Source: Verrucomicrobiaceae bacterium UBA1938 (GTDB lineage: Bacteria; Verrucomicrobiota; Verrucomicrobiia; Verrucomicrobiales; Verrucomicrobiaceae). Taken from it: a stretch of 64,000 bases of DNA. Below are positions 1 to 6,711 of the stretch, one piece after another (position 1 is the stretch's first letter; each line of letters begins with the position of its first letter). A program made the translations under genes and the position numbers. Where the stretch lies: NCBI GenBank assembly GCA_002336895.1, contig DDFC01000020.1, positions 278,414 to 342,413 on the forward strand. The letters are read 5' to 3'. The notes beneath the pieces were generated by a model that searched no databases, was not told the origin of the DNA, and worked only from the letters and a program-made list of their open reading frames with translations.

Positions 1-2
1 CC

Positions 3-248
3 GGCGCGGGGATCAATGTGGCAGGCCGCAAGCTCAGCCCCGCCGAGATCGCGGAAAAGATCACGCGAGCCTCCGGGCTGCCGCAGGTGAAAATCCGTGG
101 TGTGAAGAGCCGCGACCCCGAGCGCTGCCAGGACATCGTGGCAGAGCTGGAGCTGCCGCAGGCGGAGATCGACGCCGCCTTAAAAATCAAAGCCTGCTCC
201 CTGCTGGCGCCGTGGGAGGTCCCGCGCAAATGGATCGGCACACCCTGA
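3..248 (+). CDS. Acyl-CoA ligase / AMP-binding enzyme, C-terminal fragment (5' end outside window)
   Basis: The frame is open from the first bases of the window, so the visible 81 residues are the end of a longer gene. They resemble the small C-terminal lid domain of ANL-superfamily acyl-CoA ligases: a G-x-N-V-x-G-R-K-L-S-P hinge-like stretch (the usual I-N-V-G-G-x-K-x-x-P motif) and, near the end, L-L-A-P-W-E-V-P-R-K, which matches the family's L-A-P-Y-K-V-P-R motif. The expected catalytic Lys region fits W-E-V-P-R-K. The adenylation core is not visible, so the substrate cannot be inferred. The stop overlaps the next gene's ATG (TGATG), suggesting translational coupling with the methyltransferase. 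The neighbours suggest activation of an aromatic starter unit or fatty acid in a polyene/resorcinol-type cluster, but that is inference. Confidence 0.6.
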   Translation, partial: GAGINVAGRKLSPAEIAEKITRASGLPQVKIRGVKSRDPERCQDIVAELELPQAEIDAALKIKACSLLAPWEVPRKWIGTP

Positions 249-922
249 TGAAAGCCCCCCTGTCATCCCAGTCTCTCAGCCGCATCGCGCGCCTGTGCTC
301 CATCCGCAACAAGCGCTGGGAGCGCTGCTATGCCGGCATGAAGCTGCGCTCAGACCCCGTCTATGCGGCGGTGGCGCATGAGCTGGAGGGCTCCGCCCTG
401 CCCGTGCTGGACATCGGCTGCGGCATCGGCCTGCTGGCTTTTTATCTGCGCGAGGCGGGCTATGCGGCGGACATCGCGGGCTTTGATTATGACCCGAACA
501 AGATCGCCTGCGCGCAGAGCATGGTGGCGCGCAGCGACTACACGGGCCTCAGCTTCATGACGGGAGACGCCCGCCGGGGACTGCCCGAATGCAGCGGCCA
601 TGTGGTCATCCTGGACATCCTGCAGTTCTTCACGCGGGACGAGCAGGCCGCGCTGCTGCGTGCCGCAGCAGCCCGTGTGGCGCACGGCGGCAGGCTCATC
701 ATCCGCACCGGATTGCAGGATGACTCGTGGCGCTTCCGCATCACCGTGGCGGGAGACTGGCTGGCCAAGCTGACCCTCTGGATGAAAAGCGCGCCCGTGT
801 GCTATCCCGACCGCGAACTCTTCGAAAGTGTGCTCGGCGCTGCCGGACTGCGCGTCCGCCTCCTGCCCCTATGGGGTGCCACGCCGTTCAACAATCACCT
901 CGTCGTCGCCGAGCGGGAGTGA
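248..922 (+). CDS. Class I SAM-dependent methyltransferase
   Basis: 224 aa from the ATG at 248, which overlaps the upstream stop in TGATG; an upstream in-frame start at 212 would lie inside the ligase gene and is less likely. Motif I of class I methyltransferases (V-L-D-I-G-C-G-I-G) is at residues 53-61, followed by an acidic FDYDPN segment at the end of strand 2 and a G-D-A motif, so the Rossmann-fold SAM site looks complete. The C-terminal part shows no recognisable substrate domain. It sits in the tail of a probable aryl-polyene or flexirubin-like cluster, where methyltransferases modify the aromatic head group. Its last eight codons lie in the 33-bp direct repeat that flanks the foreign island; the second copy at 3092-3124 encodes the same eight residues with synonymous changes. 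Confidence 0.8.
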   Translation: MKAPLSSQSLSRIARLCSIRNKRWERCYAGMKLRSDPVYAAVAHELEGSALPVLDIGCGIGLLAFYLREAGYAADIAGFDYDPNKIACAQSMVARSDYTGLSFMTGDARRGLPECSGHVVILDILQFFTRDEQAALLRAAAARVAHGGRLIIRTGLQDDSWRFRITVAGDWLAKLTLWMKSAPVCYPDRELFESVLGAAGLRVRLLPLWGATPFNNHLVVAERE

Positions 923-928
923 GGCGGG
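896..928. repeat. 33-bp direct repeat, left copy (flank of the island)
   Basis: Matches 3092-3124 at 31 of 33 positions, same orientation. This copy holds the last eight codons and stop of the methyltransferase. Read on the minus strand it still contains the G-D-D-E-V end of the deacetylase. The pair therefore looks like a duplication of a sequence in which two convergent genes once overlapped tail to tail. Confidence 0.85.
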
Positions 929-969
929 AGCTAAGTGATGGCATGTGCTGCAAGCACGTCGGCGGTGAT

Positions 970-1095
970 TGCTTTGAGGTGCGTGCATGAGTGATATGAC
1001 ACATTCGCCGCCTTGAACTGGACATCCGGCCACGAAATGTGGACTATGACACAGCACAGGGACAAAACGTACGTTTCAGTGCCTGATTCAACTGT
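970..1095. repeat. 126-bp direct repeat, copy 1
   Basis: Aligns without gaps to 1671-1796, about 116 of 126 identical by eye. Contains a perfect 12-bp palindrome AAACGTACGTTT (about 1065-1076). It lies just upstream of the first cassette gene and could carry its promoter. In the reading frame that runs into the downstream gene most differences from copy 2 fall on third codon positions. Confidence 0.85.
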
Positions 1096-1117
1096 TAAGC
1101 GCTGCTACACCCATCCT

Positions 1118-1642
1118 GTGAGAACGACGCTCTTCATTTTTCTTCTCTCACTCGTCCTTGCTACCACACGAGCCGCAGAGCGGTGGACGTTTCATTGCGA
1201 GGCCGAGAAGGGCGACCTGACTGCATCTGTGCCGCGAGAGCCAACCCCTCTTGATTCGCACATTCTTGAATTGCCGCGCTACTCACCAGACCCACTCGAC
1301 CGAGACGCTGTCATCCAACGCACCACCGTCCGAGTAGTTGGCAGCTATCGCACACACCGCATCATCGAGGCACACCTCGAATACAAGGAGAGCTACTACA
1401 CCGACCTCTACATTCTTCTCTGCGAGGCGCAGCCCGGCCTTTATCTGCCGATTTATGTGCAGCAGTATGCCCGAGGAATTCGGACGCCTGAGCTTGCCGC
1501 ATTCTCAATCACCGACGACCACTGTTCCATTAACGTAGTTGTGCGCTACTCTGGCACCGCTGCATCCAAGACAACCGACGTCATCACGCTCACCGAAGAT
1601 GCCACGACTGGACTCAAACTCCGAAGCGACCGCAAAGCCTAA
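1118..1642 (+). CDS. Hypothetical exported protein (cassette gene 1)
   Basis: Not recognised. From the GTG at 1118 the product is 174 aa and begins with a convincing signal peptide (Arg, then a run of Leu/Phe/Ile, then A-T-T-R-A-A), which is why this start is preferred over the in-frame ATG at 1013 inside the 126-bp repeat. The mature part is rich in Thr, Tyr and charged residues, has three Cys, and shows no catalytic motif I can name. The stop codon is embedded in GCCTAAC followed by CATGCGCTG, which resembles the start of an integron attC site. Copy 2 of the 126-bp repeat begins shortly downstream. Codon use and GC are lower than in neighbouring host genes, consistent with transfer. Confidence 0.55.
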   Translation: MRTTLFIFLLSLVLATTRAAERWTFHCEAEKGDLTASVPREPTPLDSHILELPRYSPDPLDRDAVIQRTTVRVVGSYRTHRIIEAHLEYKESYYTDLYILLCEAQPGLYLPIYVQQYARGIRTPELAAFSITDDHCSINVVVRYSGTAASKTTDVITLTEDATTGLKLRSDRKA

Positions 1643-1670
1643 CCATGCGCTGTCAGCATGTGGCGGCGCT

Positions 1671-1796
1671 TGCTTTCAGGTGCGTGCATGAGAGATGTGA
1701 CACATTCGCAGCCTTGAACTGGACATCAGGCCACGAAATATGGACTATGACGCAGCACAGGGACAAAACGTACGTTTCGGTGCCCCATTCAACTGT
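1671..1796. repeat. 126-bp direct repeat, copy 2
   Basis: Second copy of the repeat at 970-1095, 701 bp downstream, again directly upstream of a small plus-strand gene. It also retains the AAACGTACGTTT palindrome (about 1766-1777). Confidence 0.85.
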
Positions 1797-1833
1797 CCGC
1801 CCTCATCACAGAGCCACACCACACTTGTATGCC

Positions 1834-2268
1834 ATGACACCAAAGTTCGACGCATTTTTTGAAAAAGTTATGTCTGAGTGCAGGGTTCTCCCTGATGACC
1901 TTGAGGCTCACGTGTCTGCCGCCGGAGCATTGAAGAAGCTAATTGTGGAAGTTCCTACACTAGATTTGCTAAAAGAGGCTGCACGGGCCACGGTTGGGCA
2001 GTATACTGCGCGCCGTGATAGTGCACATTTCAACGGTGATGAGTATCACGGTCATTGTGACACTGGAGGAGGCTACGAGGTGAGTTGGGGTATGAGCGGC
2101 AAACGGAGGCACCCGAACAAGTTTCCCGCAGCAATCCCGAACGATGCAAGATTGGCAGTCGCTAAAGTTTTGAAGGTTGATCCTTCTATTCTCGAAGGCT
2201 TCGTTACATTCGATAGCGAGAGTTCACAGTATGTTCTCTTGATCGAATGCCGCCACAGCAACACATGA
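1834..2268 (+). CDS. Hypothetical protein (cassette gene 2)
   Basis: Not recognised. 144 aa from the ATG at 1834, giving a start shortly after copy 2 of the 126-bp repeat; the frame stays open upstream to 1645, but that extension is the repeat itself. The product looks soluble: no signal peptide or membrane segment, an amphipathic N-terminal half, a His/Gly-rich middle (H-F-N-G-D-E-Y-H-G-H) and an Arg/Lys patch. It ends about 25 bp before a complete attC-like site, which is the usual arrangement of an integron gene cassette. Such cassette genes are often of unknown function. Confidence 0.5.
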   Translation: MTPKFDAFFEKVMSECRVLPDDLEAHVSAAGALKKLIVEVPTLDLLKEAARATVGQYTARRDSAHFNGDEYHGHCDTGGGYEVSWGMSGKRRHPNKFPAAIPNDARLAVAKVLKVDPSILEGFVTFDSESSQYVLLIECRHSNT

Positions 2269-2292
2269 CTGCCTGCACGATTGCCAAAGCAG

Positions 2293-2385
2293 GGGCGAAC
2301 AAAGCGCTGGTGGCAACGGCTCGTAGCAGTCTGTATTGTCAGCGGAGTCTTGCGCTCGCCGTCGCCACGGCTTAGACGTTCGCCC
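2293..2385 (+). repeat. attC-like recombination site
   Basis: A 93-bp imperfect inverted repeat placed between two cassette-type genes. Outer arms are GGGCGAAC (2293-2300) and GTTCGCCC (2378-2385), which carry the invariant AAC and GTT of integron R boxes. The next bases AAAGCGCTG and the inner pair GGTGGCAACGGC / GCCGTCGCCACGG pair imperfectly, as in the L boxes. The outer R boxes do not fit the strict RYYYAAC/GTTRRRY consensus, so the call is tentative. Confidence 0.55.
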
Positions 2386-2409
2386 AACCAACAGCGTCAC
2401 TTGTAGCTC

Positions 2410-2880
2410 ATGCAGCGGTATAAGAACATCCTCGACGCCATCAATCGCCACGTTAGCACATTCAATAGCTTCTTGGGTGCTGATCACCAGTTGAAGCATA
2501 TTAGCTTCGACATTCCCGAGACTGCCGCCTGGATTGAGGACAGACCTTGGGGCGGCGTTACATGGCCCAGCAAAGACTCTTACGGAGTCTATTTCCTTGT
2601 GGGTCATCGCCAGAACAACGATGACGACCACGGGCTTTACGTCGGTAAGGCATCCCTGAAACAGATTGGTTTCCGCACTTGGAGCCACCTGAAACCCGGA
2701 AAGGGCACAGGCCGCTACACCAAGAACGCTGCTGACGGCTCAGTTTTCTGCCTGCAGATGCTGCTGGCTATTCCGATGCCAACTACACAGATGAGATCGT
2801 TCGCATCAGCGCTTGAAGAGCACCTAATTACTGCACTCCGTAGCGAGTGCTACCTTCTGAACAGGGTCGGAAACAGATGA
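2410..2880 (+). CDS. GIY-YIG-like nuclease-domain protein (cassette gene 3)
   Basis: 156 aa from the ATG at 2410, which lies 25 bp after the right end of the attC-like site. The central part resembles a GIY-YIG nuclease core: Y-G-V-Y-F-L-V (the GIY strand), then G-L-Y-V-G-K-A-S (the YIG strand), followed by R-x-W-S-H-L with the expected Arg and His, a Glu in L-E-E-H-L-I, and a late Asn in L-L-N-R-V-G-N. Order and spacing fit the family, with an acidic insertion between the two strands. Single-domain GIY-YIG proteins occur on mobile DNA and in cassettes; the target is unknown. An attC-like half-site follows 28 bp downstream. Confidence 0.6.
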   Translation: MQRYKNILDAINRHVSTFNSFLGADHQLKHISFDIPETAAWIEDRPWGGVTWPSKDSYGVYFLVGHRQNNDDDHGLYVGKASLKQIGFRTWSHLKPGKGTGRYTKNAADGSVFCLQMLLAIPMPTTQMRSFASALEEHLITALRSECYLLNRVGNR

Positions 2881-2907
2881 GTAGCTACGAGTCCATCGGC
2901 CAAACGA

Positions 2908-2933
2908 GGGCGAACAATACGCTGGTGGCAACG
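2908..2933 (+). repeat. attC-like half-site
   Basis: These 26 bases match the left half of the site at 2293 in 24 positions, again just after a cassette-type stop codon. I do not find the complementary right half before the island ends, so this site appears truncated. Confidence 0.5.
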
Positions 2934-3046
2934 TTCGGCAGCCCAGCGCCAATCCGCCAAAAAAAGACTCATGCCATGAGGCGTTTTGCTGCACCGCAGC
3001 ATTCACATTCAGTTTGCTGACGCGCATCCGAGCCCCCGAAGTTGTG

Positions 3047-3084
3047 AGCCAGCTTGAATGAGCGCCCTCAGTGCGCTGCTGGCT
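3047..3084 (-). terminator. Two-part hairpin at island end / deacetylase stop
   Basis: AGCCAGC (3047-3053) pairs with GCTGGCT (3078-3084), and AGCGC (3061-3065) pairs with GCGCT (3073-3077), leaving a 7-base bulge and a 7-base loop. It overlaps the stop codon of the leftward deacetylase gene. There is no T-run on either strand, so it may be a Rho-type or processing hairpin, or an island boundary structure. Confidence 0.35.
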
Positions 3085-3892
3085 ATGCCACCACCTCGTC
3101 GTCGCCGAACGGGAGTAAGGCGGGCGGGGTGTCGCATTTCAGGGCGCTGGCCTTCATCATCGCCGCCACCGCCTGAGCCACCTCCACGGCGACGGGGGTG
3201 CCTTCATGGATGAGCACGATGGCTCCTGGCTGAAGACGGCTGGCGATGCGCTGGGTGATGAACGGCACCTCTTTCAGCACGCCGTCAAAACCGCGTGCGC
3301 TCCACAGCATCATGCGCAGGCCCAGGGCGCTGGAGGTCAGGGCGGTGAAGGCATTGTGGTGCCCGGCAGGCGGGCGGAAAAAACGCGGCGGGTGATCGGG
3401 GCAGATGGCGGTCAGCGTCTGCTGGCATCCGGCGATCTCCTGCCACAGCCGCGCCGGGCGCAGCATCCAGAAGGTGGTGGCGGGGTGGGTCTGCGTGTGG
3501 TTGCCGATCTCGTGCCCGCGTGCCACGATCTGCCGCACCAGCTCCGGGTGCTGTGCGGCGCGGTCTCCCACCAGAAAGAACAGCGCCTTGATGCCATGCT
3601 GGTCCAGGATGTCGAGAATGGCGGGTGTGTGCTCCGGGTGCGGGCCGTCATCAATGGTCAGCAGCGCCAGGTTTCCCTCCGGAGGCAGGCGCTTGATCAT
3701 GCGGCCAAAGAGCGCACAGCGTGGCACCAGCGTGGCGATCATGAAGGTGGTCAGCACGGTGCAGAAAAACAGCACCGCAGCAGCTACGTGCCCCTGAGAG
3801 GCCAGCCAGGCCACCACCAGCGTGGGGGCCAGCATGAGCCCCAGGCGCAGGTACGCACGCCGCAGGGTGCGGGCTCTCAGCTCCGCATTCAT
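3083..3892 (-). CDS. Polysaccharide deacetylase family protein (CE4/NodB)
   Basis: 269 aa. Two hydrophobic segments near residues 15-30 and 36-55 suggest a membrane-anchored protein. The NodB core follows with all main motifs: T-I-D-D-G-P at 79-84 (catalytic and metal Asp), the H-x3-H metal pair at 132 and 136, R-P-P-A-G at 173-177, and a late H-E-G. The family removes acetyl groups from carbohydrate or related substrates; the small size suggests a cluster-specific role. The ATG overlaps the acyltransferase stop by 4 bp (ATGA), so the two are co-translated. The last residues (E-V-V-A) are formed by the right copy of the 33-bp repeat plus island DNA. Without the island the frame would read E-V-I-V-E-R-R-G-T-P into the methyltransferase gene. 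Confidence 0.85.
   Translation of the reverse strand: MNAELRARTLRRAYLRLGLMLAPTLVVAWLASQGHVAAAVLFFCTVLTTFMIATLVPRCALFGRMIKRLPPEGNLALLTIDDGPHPEHTPAILDILDQHGIKALFFLVGDRAAQHPELVRQIVARGHEIGNHTQTHPATTFWMLRPARLWQEIAGCQQTLTAICPDHPPRFFRPPAGHHNAFTALTSSALGLRMMLWSARGFDGVLKEVPFITQRIASRLQPGAIVLIHEGTPVAVEVAQAVAAMMKASALKCDTPPALLPFGDDEVVA
3092..3124. repeat. 33-bp direct repeat, right copy (flank of the island)
   Basis: Supplies the 3' end of the deacetylase gene. It also still encodes the methyltransferase C-terminus on the plus strand, including a TAA stop instead of TGA. The two differences from the left copy are silent in the methyltransferase frame. Confidence 0.85.
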
Positions 3893-4824
3893 GCAGGATC
3901 GCGGGAGACGAGCGGTTCAAACACAAACCATTGATCCCAGTGCTGGGAGAGGAAGCGGTGCATCACCGCCACCCACTTGGCGCTGATCTCGGCGGCCTTG
4001 GCCTTCTGCCCGCCTTCGTGGAAGGGCTTGCCGATCTCGATGCGGTAGGAGAGCAGCCCCCGGCGGGAGAGAAACACGGCATAGCACGGCACGCTGGTCA
4101 CCTCCGCCAGCACCAGCGGCCCGCGCGGGATGCTGAAGGTCACGCCCTCGATGCTGGCCTGCATGGGGGTCACCTCGCCCAGCACACGGTCCCCCTGCAC
4201 GCAGACCACCTCCCCAGCCATGAGCAGGCGGAAGAGCTCCATGCCCAGATGACCGCCAGGCTCATTGTAGTGGATGTGCAGATTGGGCTCGCGGCGCTCC
4301 TCCTCGCACAGCTCCTGCTTGCGCAGCTTTTGCAGGGAGGCGGAGGCCTCCGGCATGCGCACGGTGTGGATGGGACGGTGGAATTTGCGGGCAAAGAGCC
4401 CGGCGCCGATGTCGTAGTTCCCCGAGTGCACGGTGAAGATGAGCGCGCCGCCCTTGTGATTTTGCAGTTCCTCAAAGTCCTCCCGGCCGATGATCTCCCA
4501 GTCGATCTCTTTGCGGAAATGGATGTGCCAGAGGCGGTCCAGGTAGGTGAGCGCAAACTGGAGAAACACCCGGTACACGTCCATCGAGCTGGCGCCCTTG
4601 CCGGGGATGAGGGCGTTGAGATTGGCGCGCACCGTCTCGCGCGGCCCTGCGGCCAGCACATACACCAGCAGCGTGATGGGGTGCAGCGCCACCATGAAAA
4701 CCCAGGTGGGCACCCAGCTCATGAAAAAGAGGATCACCCGCGACCAGCACGCGTCATGCAGCCCCATGCGCGGGGGCGGTGCGTTCTCGCACGGCTGGTG
4801 GGTTGCAGAATCAGCGGATGGCAT
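3889..4824 (-). CDS. LpxL/HtrB-like acyltransferase
   Basis: 311 aa, the usual length for the lipid A lauroyl/myristoyl acyltransferase family. A hydrophobic N-terminal segment (about 29-60) precedes the domain. The catalytic H-x4-D is present as H-S-G-N-Y-D at 133-138, with a later Q-G-D-R segment typical of the family. Known members transfer acyl chains from ACP to lipid A. In aryl-polyene and flexirubin clusters homologues probably attach the pigment to a lipid, and the location beside a halogenase-like flavoenzyme and a deacetylase favours that here. It is the first gene of a leftward pair and shares a 95-bp divergent intergenic region with the flavoenzyme gene, so both probably fire from there. 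Confidence 0.8.
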   Translation of the reverse strand: MPSADSATHQPCENAPPPRMGLHDACWSRVILFFMSWVPTWVFMVALHPITLLVYVLAAGPRETVRANLNALIPGKGASSMDVYRVFLQFALTYLDRLWHIHFRKEIDWEIIGREDFEELQNHKGGALIFTVHSGNYDIGAGLFARKFHRPIHTVRMPEASASLQKLRKQELCEEERREPNLHIHYNEPGGHLGMELFRLLMAGEVVCVQGDRVLGEVTPMQASIEGVTFSIPRGPLVLAEVTSVPCYAVFLSRRGLLSYRIEIGKPFHEGGQKAKAAEISAKWVAVMHRFLSQHWDQWFVFEPLVSRDPA

Positions 4825-4918
4825 TATCTAAAAGGCGTACCATGAATGGATGGAAAGAGGCGTCCTGTTTCGACTCTGGCGCTGCATCCGACAACTGACT
4901 TTTTTCACCCCCTCACTC

Positions 4919-6484
4919 ATGAATTATCCCGGCACGGACTACGATGTGGTTGTCATGGGAGGGGCGTTTTCGGGCTCCTCGGCCGCCATGGTCCTCAAAC
5001 GCGAGCACCCGGAGATGCGCATTCTCATCGTGGAGCGCACGGTGGAGTTTGACCGCAAGGTGGGGGAGAGCACCTCCGAGGTGGCGGGCTGCTTCCTCAC
5101 GCGCGTGCTGCACCAGGGTGCGCACCTCAGCGCCCGGCACTACCAAAAGCACGGCCTGCGCATGTGGTTCTGCAAAACGCCGGAAGATTCCGTGGGCGAC
5201 CTCACCGAGATCGGCCCGCGCTACCAGTCCCGCCTGCCCACCTTTCAGCTGGACCGCGCCATCCTGGACGAGCACCTGCTCAAGGAAGCCTGCGATGCCG
5301 GATGCGAGCTCATGCGCCCGGCCACCCTCCGGAACATCGCCCTCTCCGAAGACGAGTCCCCGCACACCATGGAGGTCACGCCCCAGGGCGGCCAGCCGCG
5401 CACCGTGACCGCGCGCTGGCTCATCGACGCCTCCGGCAAGGCCGCCGTGCTGGCAAAACAGCTGGGCGTGCACCGCACCATGGAGAGCCTGCACCCCACC
5501 TCCTCCATCTGGTGCCGCTTCAGAAATGTGAACGGGCTGGACAGCTATAAGAGCCGCAAGATGCACCCGAAGCTGATGGAGAACATGCGCGGCCTGCGCA
5601 CCACGGCCACCAATCACCTCATGGGGCGCGGCTGGTGGTGCTGGATCATCCCGCTCTCCGACGGCAGCTACAGCGTGGGCGTGACCTGGGACCGGCGCTT
5701 TTACGAGCCGCCGCAGGGGGCCAATCCGCTGGCCCGTCTGCAGGCCCACCTGAAGACGCACCCTGTGGGCCGCCTGATGTTTGACGAAGCCGTGCCGGAT
5801 GAAAACGACACCTACTACTACAAGAACCTGGCCTACCGCGCCGAACGCATCGCCGGCAACCGCTGGGTCATGATCGGAGACTCCGCAGGGTTCATGGACC
5901 CGCTCTACAGCCACGGCCTGGACTACTGCGGGCACATGGTGTGCGCCGCCACGGACCTCGTGGCGCGGAACCTCGCCGGAGAAAACACCCAGGAGACCAC
6001 CGACTACCTGAACATGGCCTATCCGCGCAGCTGGACCCTGTGGTTCAACGCGCTCTACAAGGACAAGTACGCCTACATGGGAGACGCCGAGCTCATGAAC
6101 GCCACCTTCCTGCTGGATCTGGCCACCTACTTCATCGGCCCCGTGCGGCTGGTGTATGCCCATCCCGACTACGAATGGAAGCGCATGCCCTACGACGGGG
6201 CTCCGGGCGGGGTGTTTGGCGCCTTCATGGGCTTCTACAACCAGCGGTTTGTACACCTGGCGCAGGAGCGCCTGCGCAAAGGCATCTACGGCCACAAAAA
6301 CAACGGCCACGTGTGGATGCCCCGCCAGAGCTTCTCCCCGGACACCAGCGCCCTGCGCCTGCTCTGGGAGGGGCTGAAAGTGTGGTTCAAAGCCGAGCTC
6401 ACCACCTGGCTGGCCCCCACCCGCGCCGCAATGCATGAGGTGAAGATGGTGCCTGAGACGAAGCCTGCGGAGGCGTCAGCATAG
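4919..6484 (+). CDS. FAD-dependent oxidoreductase of the flavin-dependent halogenase family
   Basis: 521 aa from the ATG at 4919, chosen because the Rossmann motif then starts at the expected place; the frame remains open upstream to 4850. G-G-A-F-S-G at 14-19 is the FAD dinucleotide motif, V-E-R follows at the end of strand 2, and G-E-S-T at 49-52 matches the G-E-x-T segment of halogenases. W-W-C-W-I-I-P (about 238-244) matches the W-x-W-x-I-P motif. G-D-S-A-G-F-M-D-P near 320 matches the second FAD motif. I cannot place the catalytic Lys with certainty, so halogenation is not proven; related cluster enzymes are often annotated as NAD(P)/FAD oxidoreductases. It needs an FADH2 supply. A strong hairpin follows the stop. 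Confidence 0.75.
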   Translation: MNYPGTDYDVVVMGGAFSGSSAAMVLKREHPEMRILIVERTVEFDRKVGESTSEVAGCFLTRVLHQGAHLSARHYQKHGLRMWFCKTPEDSVGDLTEIGPRYQSRLPTFQLDRAILDEHLLKEACDAGCELMRPATLRNIALSEDESPHTMEVTPQGGQPRTVTARWLIDASGKAAVLAKQLGVHRTMESLHPTSSIWCRFRNVNGLDSYKSRKMHPKLMENMRGLRTTATNHLMGRGWWCWIIPLSDGSYSVGVTWDRRFYEPPQGANPLARLQAHLKTHPVGRLMFDEAVPDENDTYYYKNLAYRAERIAGNRWVMIGDSAGFMDPLYSHGLDYCGHMVCAATDLVARNLAGENTQETTDYLNMAYPRSWTLWFNALYKDKYAYMGDAELMNATFLLDLATYFIGPVRLVYAHPDYEWKRMPYDGAPGGVFGAFMGFYNQRFVHLAQERLRKGIYGHKNNGHVWMPRQSFSPDTSALRLLWEGLKVWFKAELTTWLAPTRAAMHEVKMVPETKPAEASA

Positions 6485-6678
6485 TGGTCCGCACAGTCCT
6501 CTGTGCGGCACGAAAACACGCTGATGCACGAGCCACTCTCTGCCTGCGCAGAATCCAGAGCCAGAGATGAAGCTGGCACACTCTTGCCCTTGCGAGGCGA
6601 CGAACATCACACGCGAAGGGCTTGAATAAAAAGAACACTCTAGGTGGCACGAACCGCACAGAGGACTGTGCGGACCAC
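6484..6678. repeat. BIME-like pair of inverted palindromic units
   Basis: Two 25-bp units, 6484-6508 and 6654-6678, are perfect reverse complements. Each is itself a hairpin with stem CCGCACAG / CTGTGCGG around a 4-base loop. They enclose about 145 bp without an open frame. The first unit overlaps the end of the flavoenzyme gene and may terminate it; the second precedes the end of the leftward NAGPA-like gene. Confidence 0.75.
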
Positions 6679-6711
6679 GATGGAGGCCCGCCTTCGGCGT
6701 ATCGCTCTCCC

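Larger units (their letters stand above)
929..3091. mobile_element. Inserted island with cassette-like genes
   Basis: A 2.16-kb block of visibly lower GC than its surroundings, bounded by the two copies of a 33-bp direct repeat. It contains three short plus-strand genes without close ties to the host cluster, two copies of a 126-bp repeat, one complete attC-like inverted-repeat site and one half-site. No integrase or transposase is present, so if it is integron-related it is an integrase-less cassette cluster (the CALIN type). The boundaries are seen directly; the mechanism is inference. Confidence 0.6.

Noticed and set aside
970..1100. 126-bp repeat copy 1 as an attC site ending in GTTAAGC
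   Set aside because: GTTAAGC fits an R' box, but no matching R'' box or inverted arms were found at the expected distance.
4913..6436. 507-codon minus-strand frame opposite the flavoenzyme gene
   Set aside because: Low-complexity His/Gly/Val-rich product; the plus strand carries FAD and halogenase motifs.
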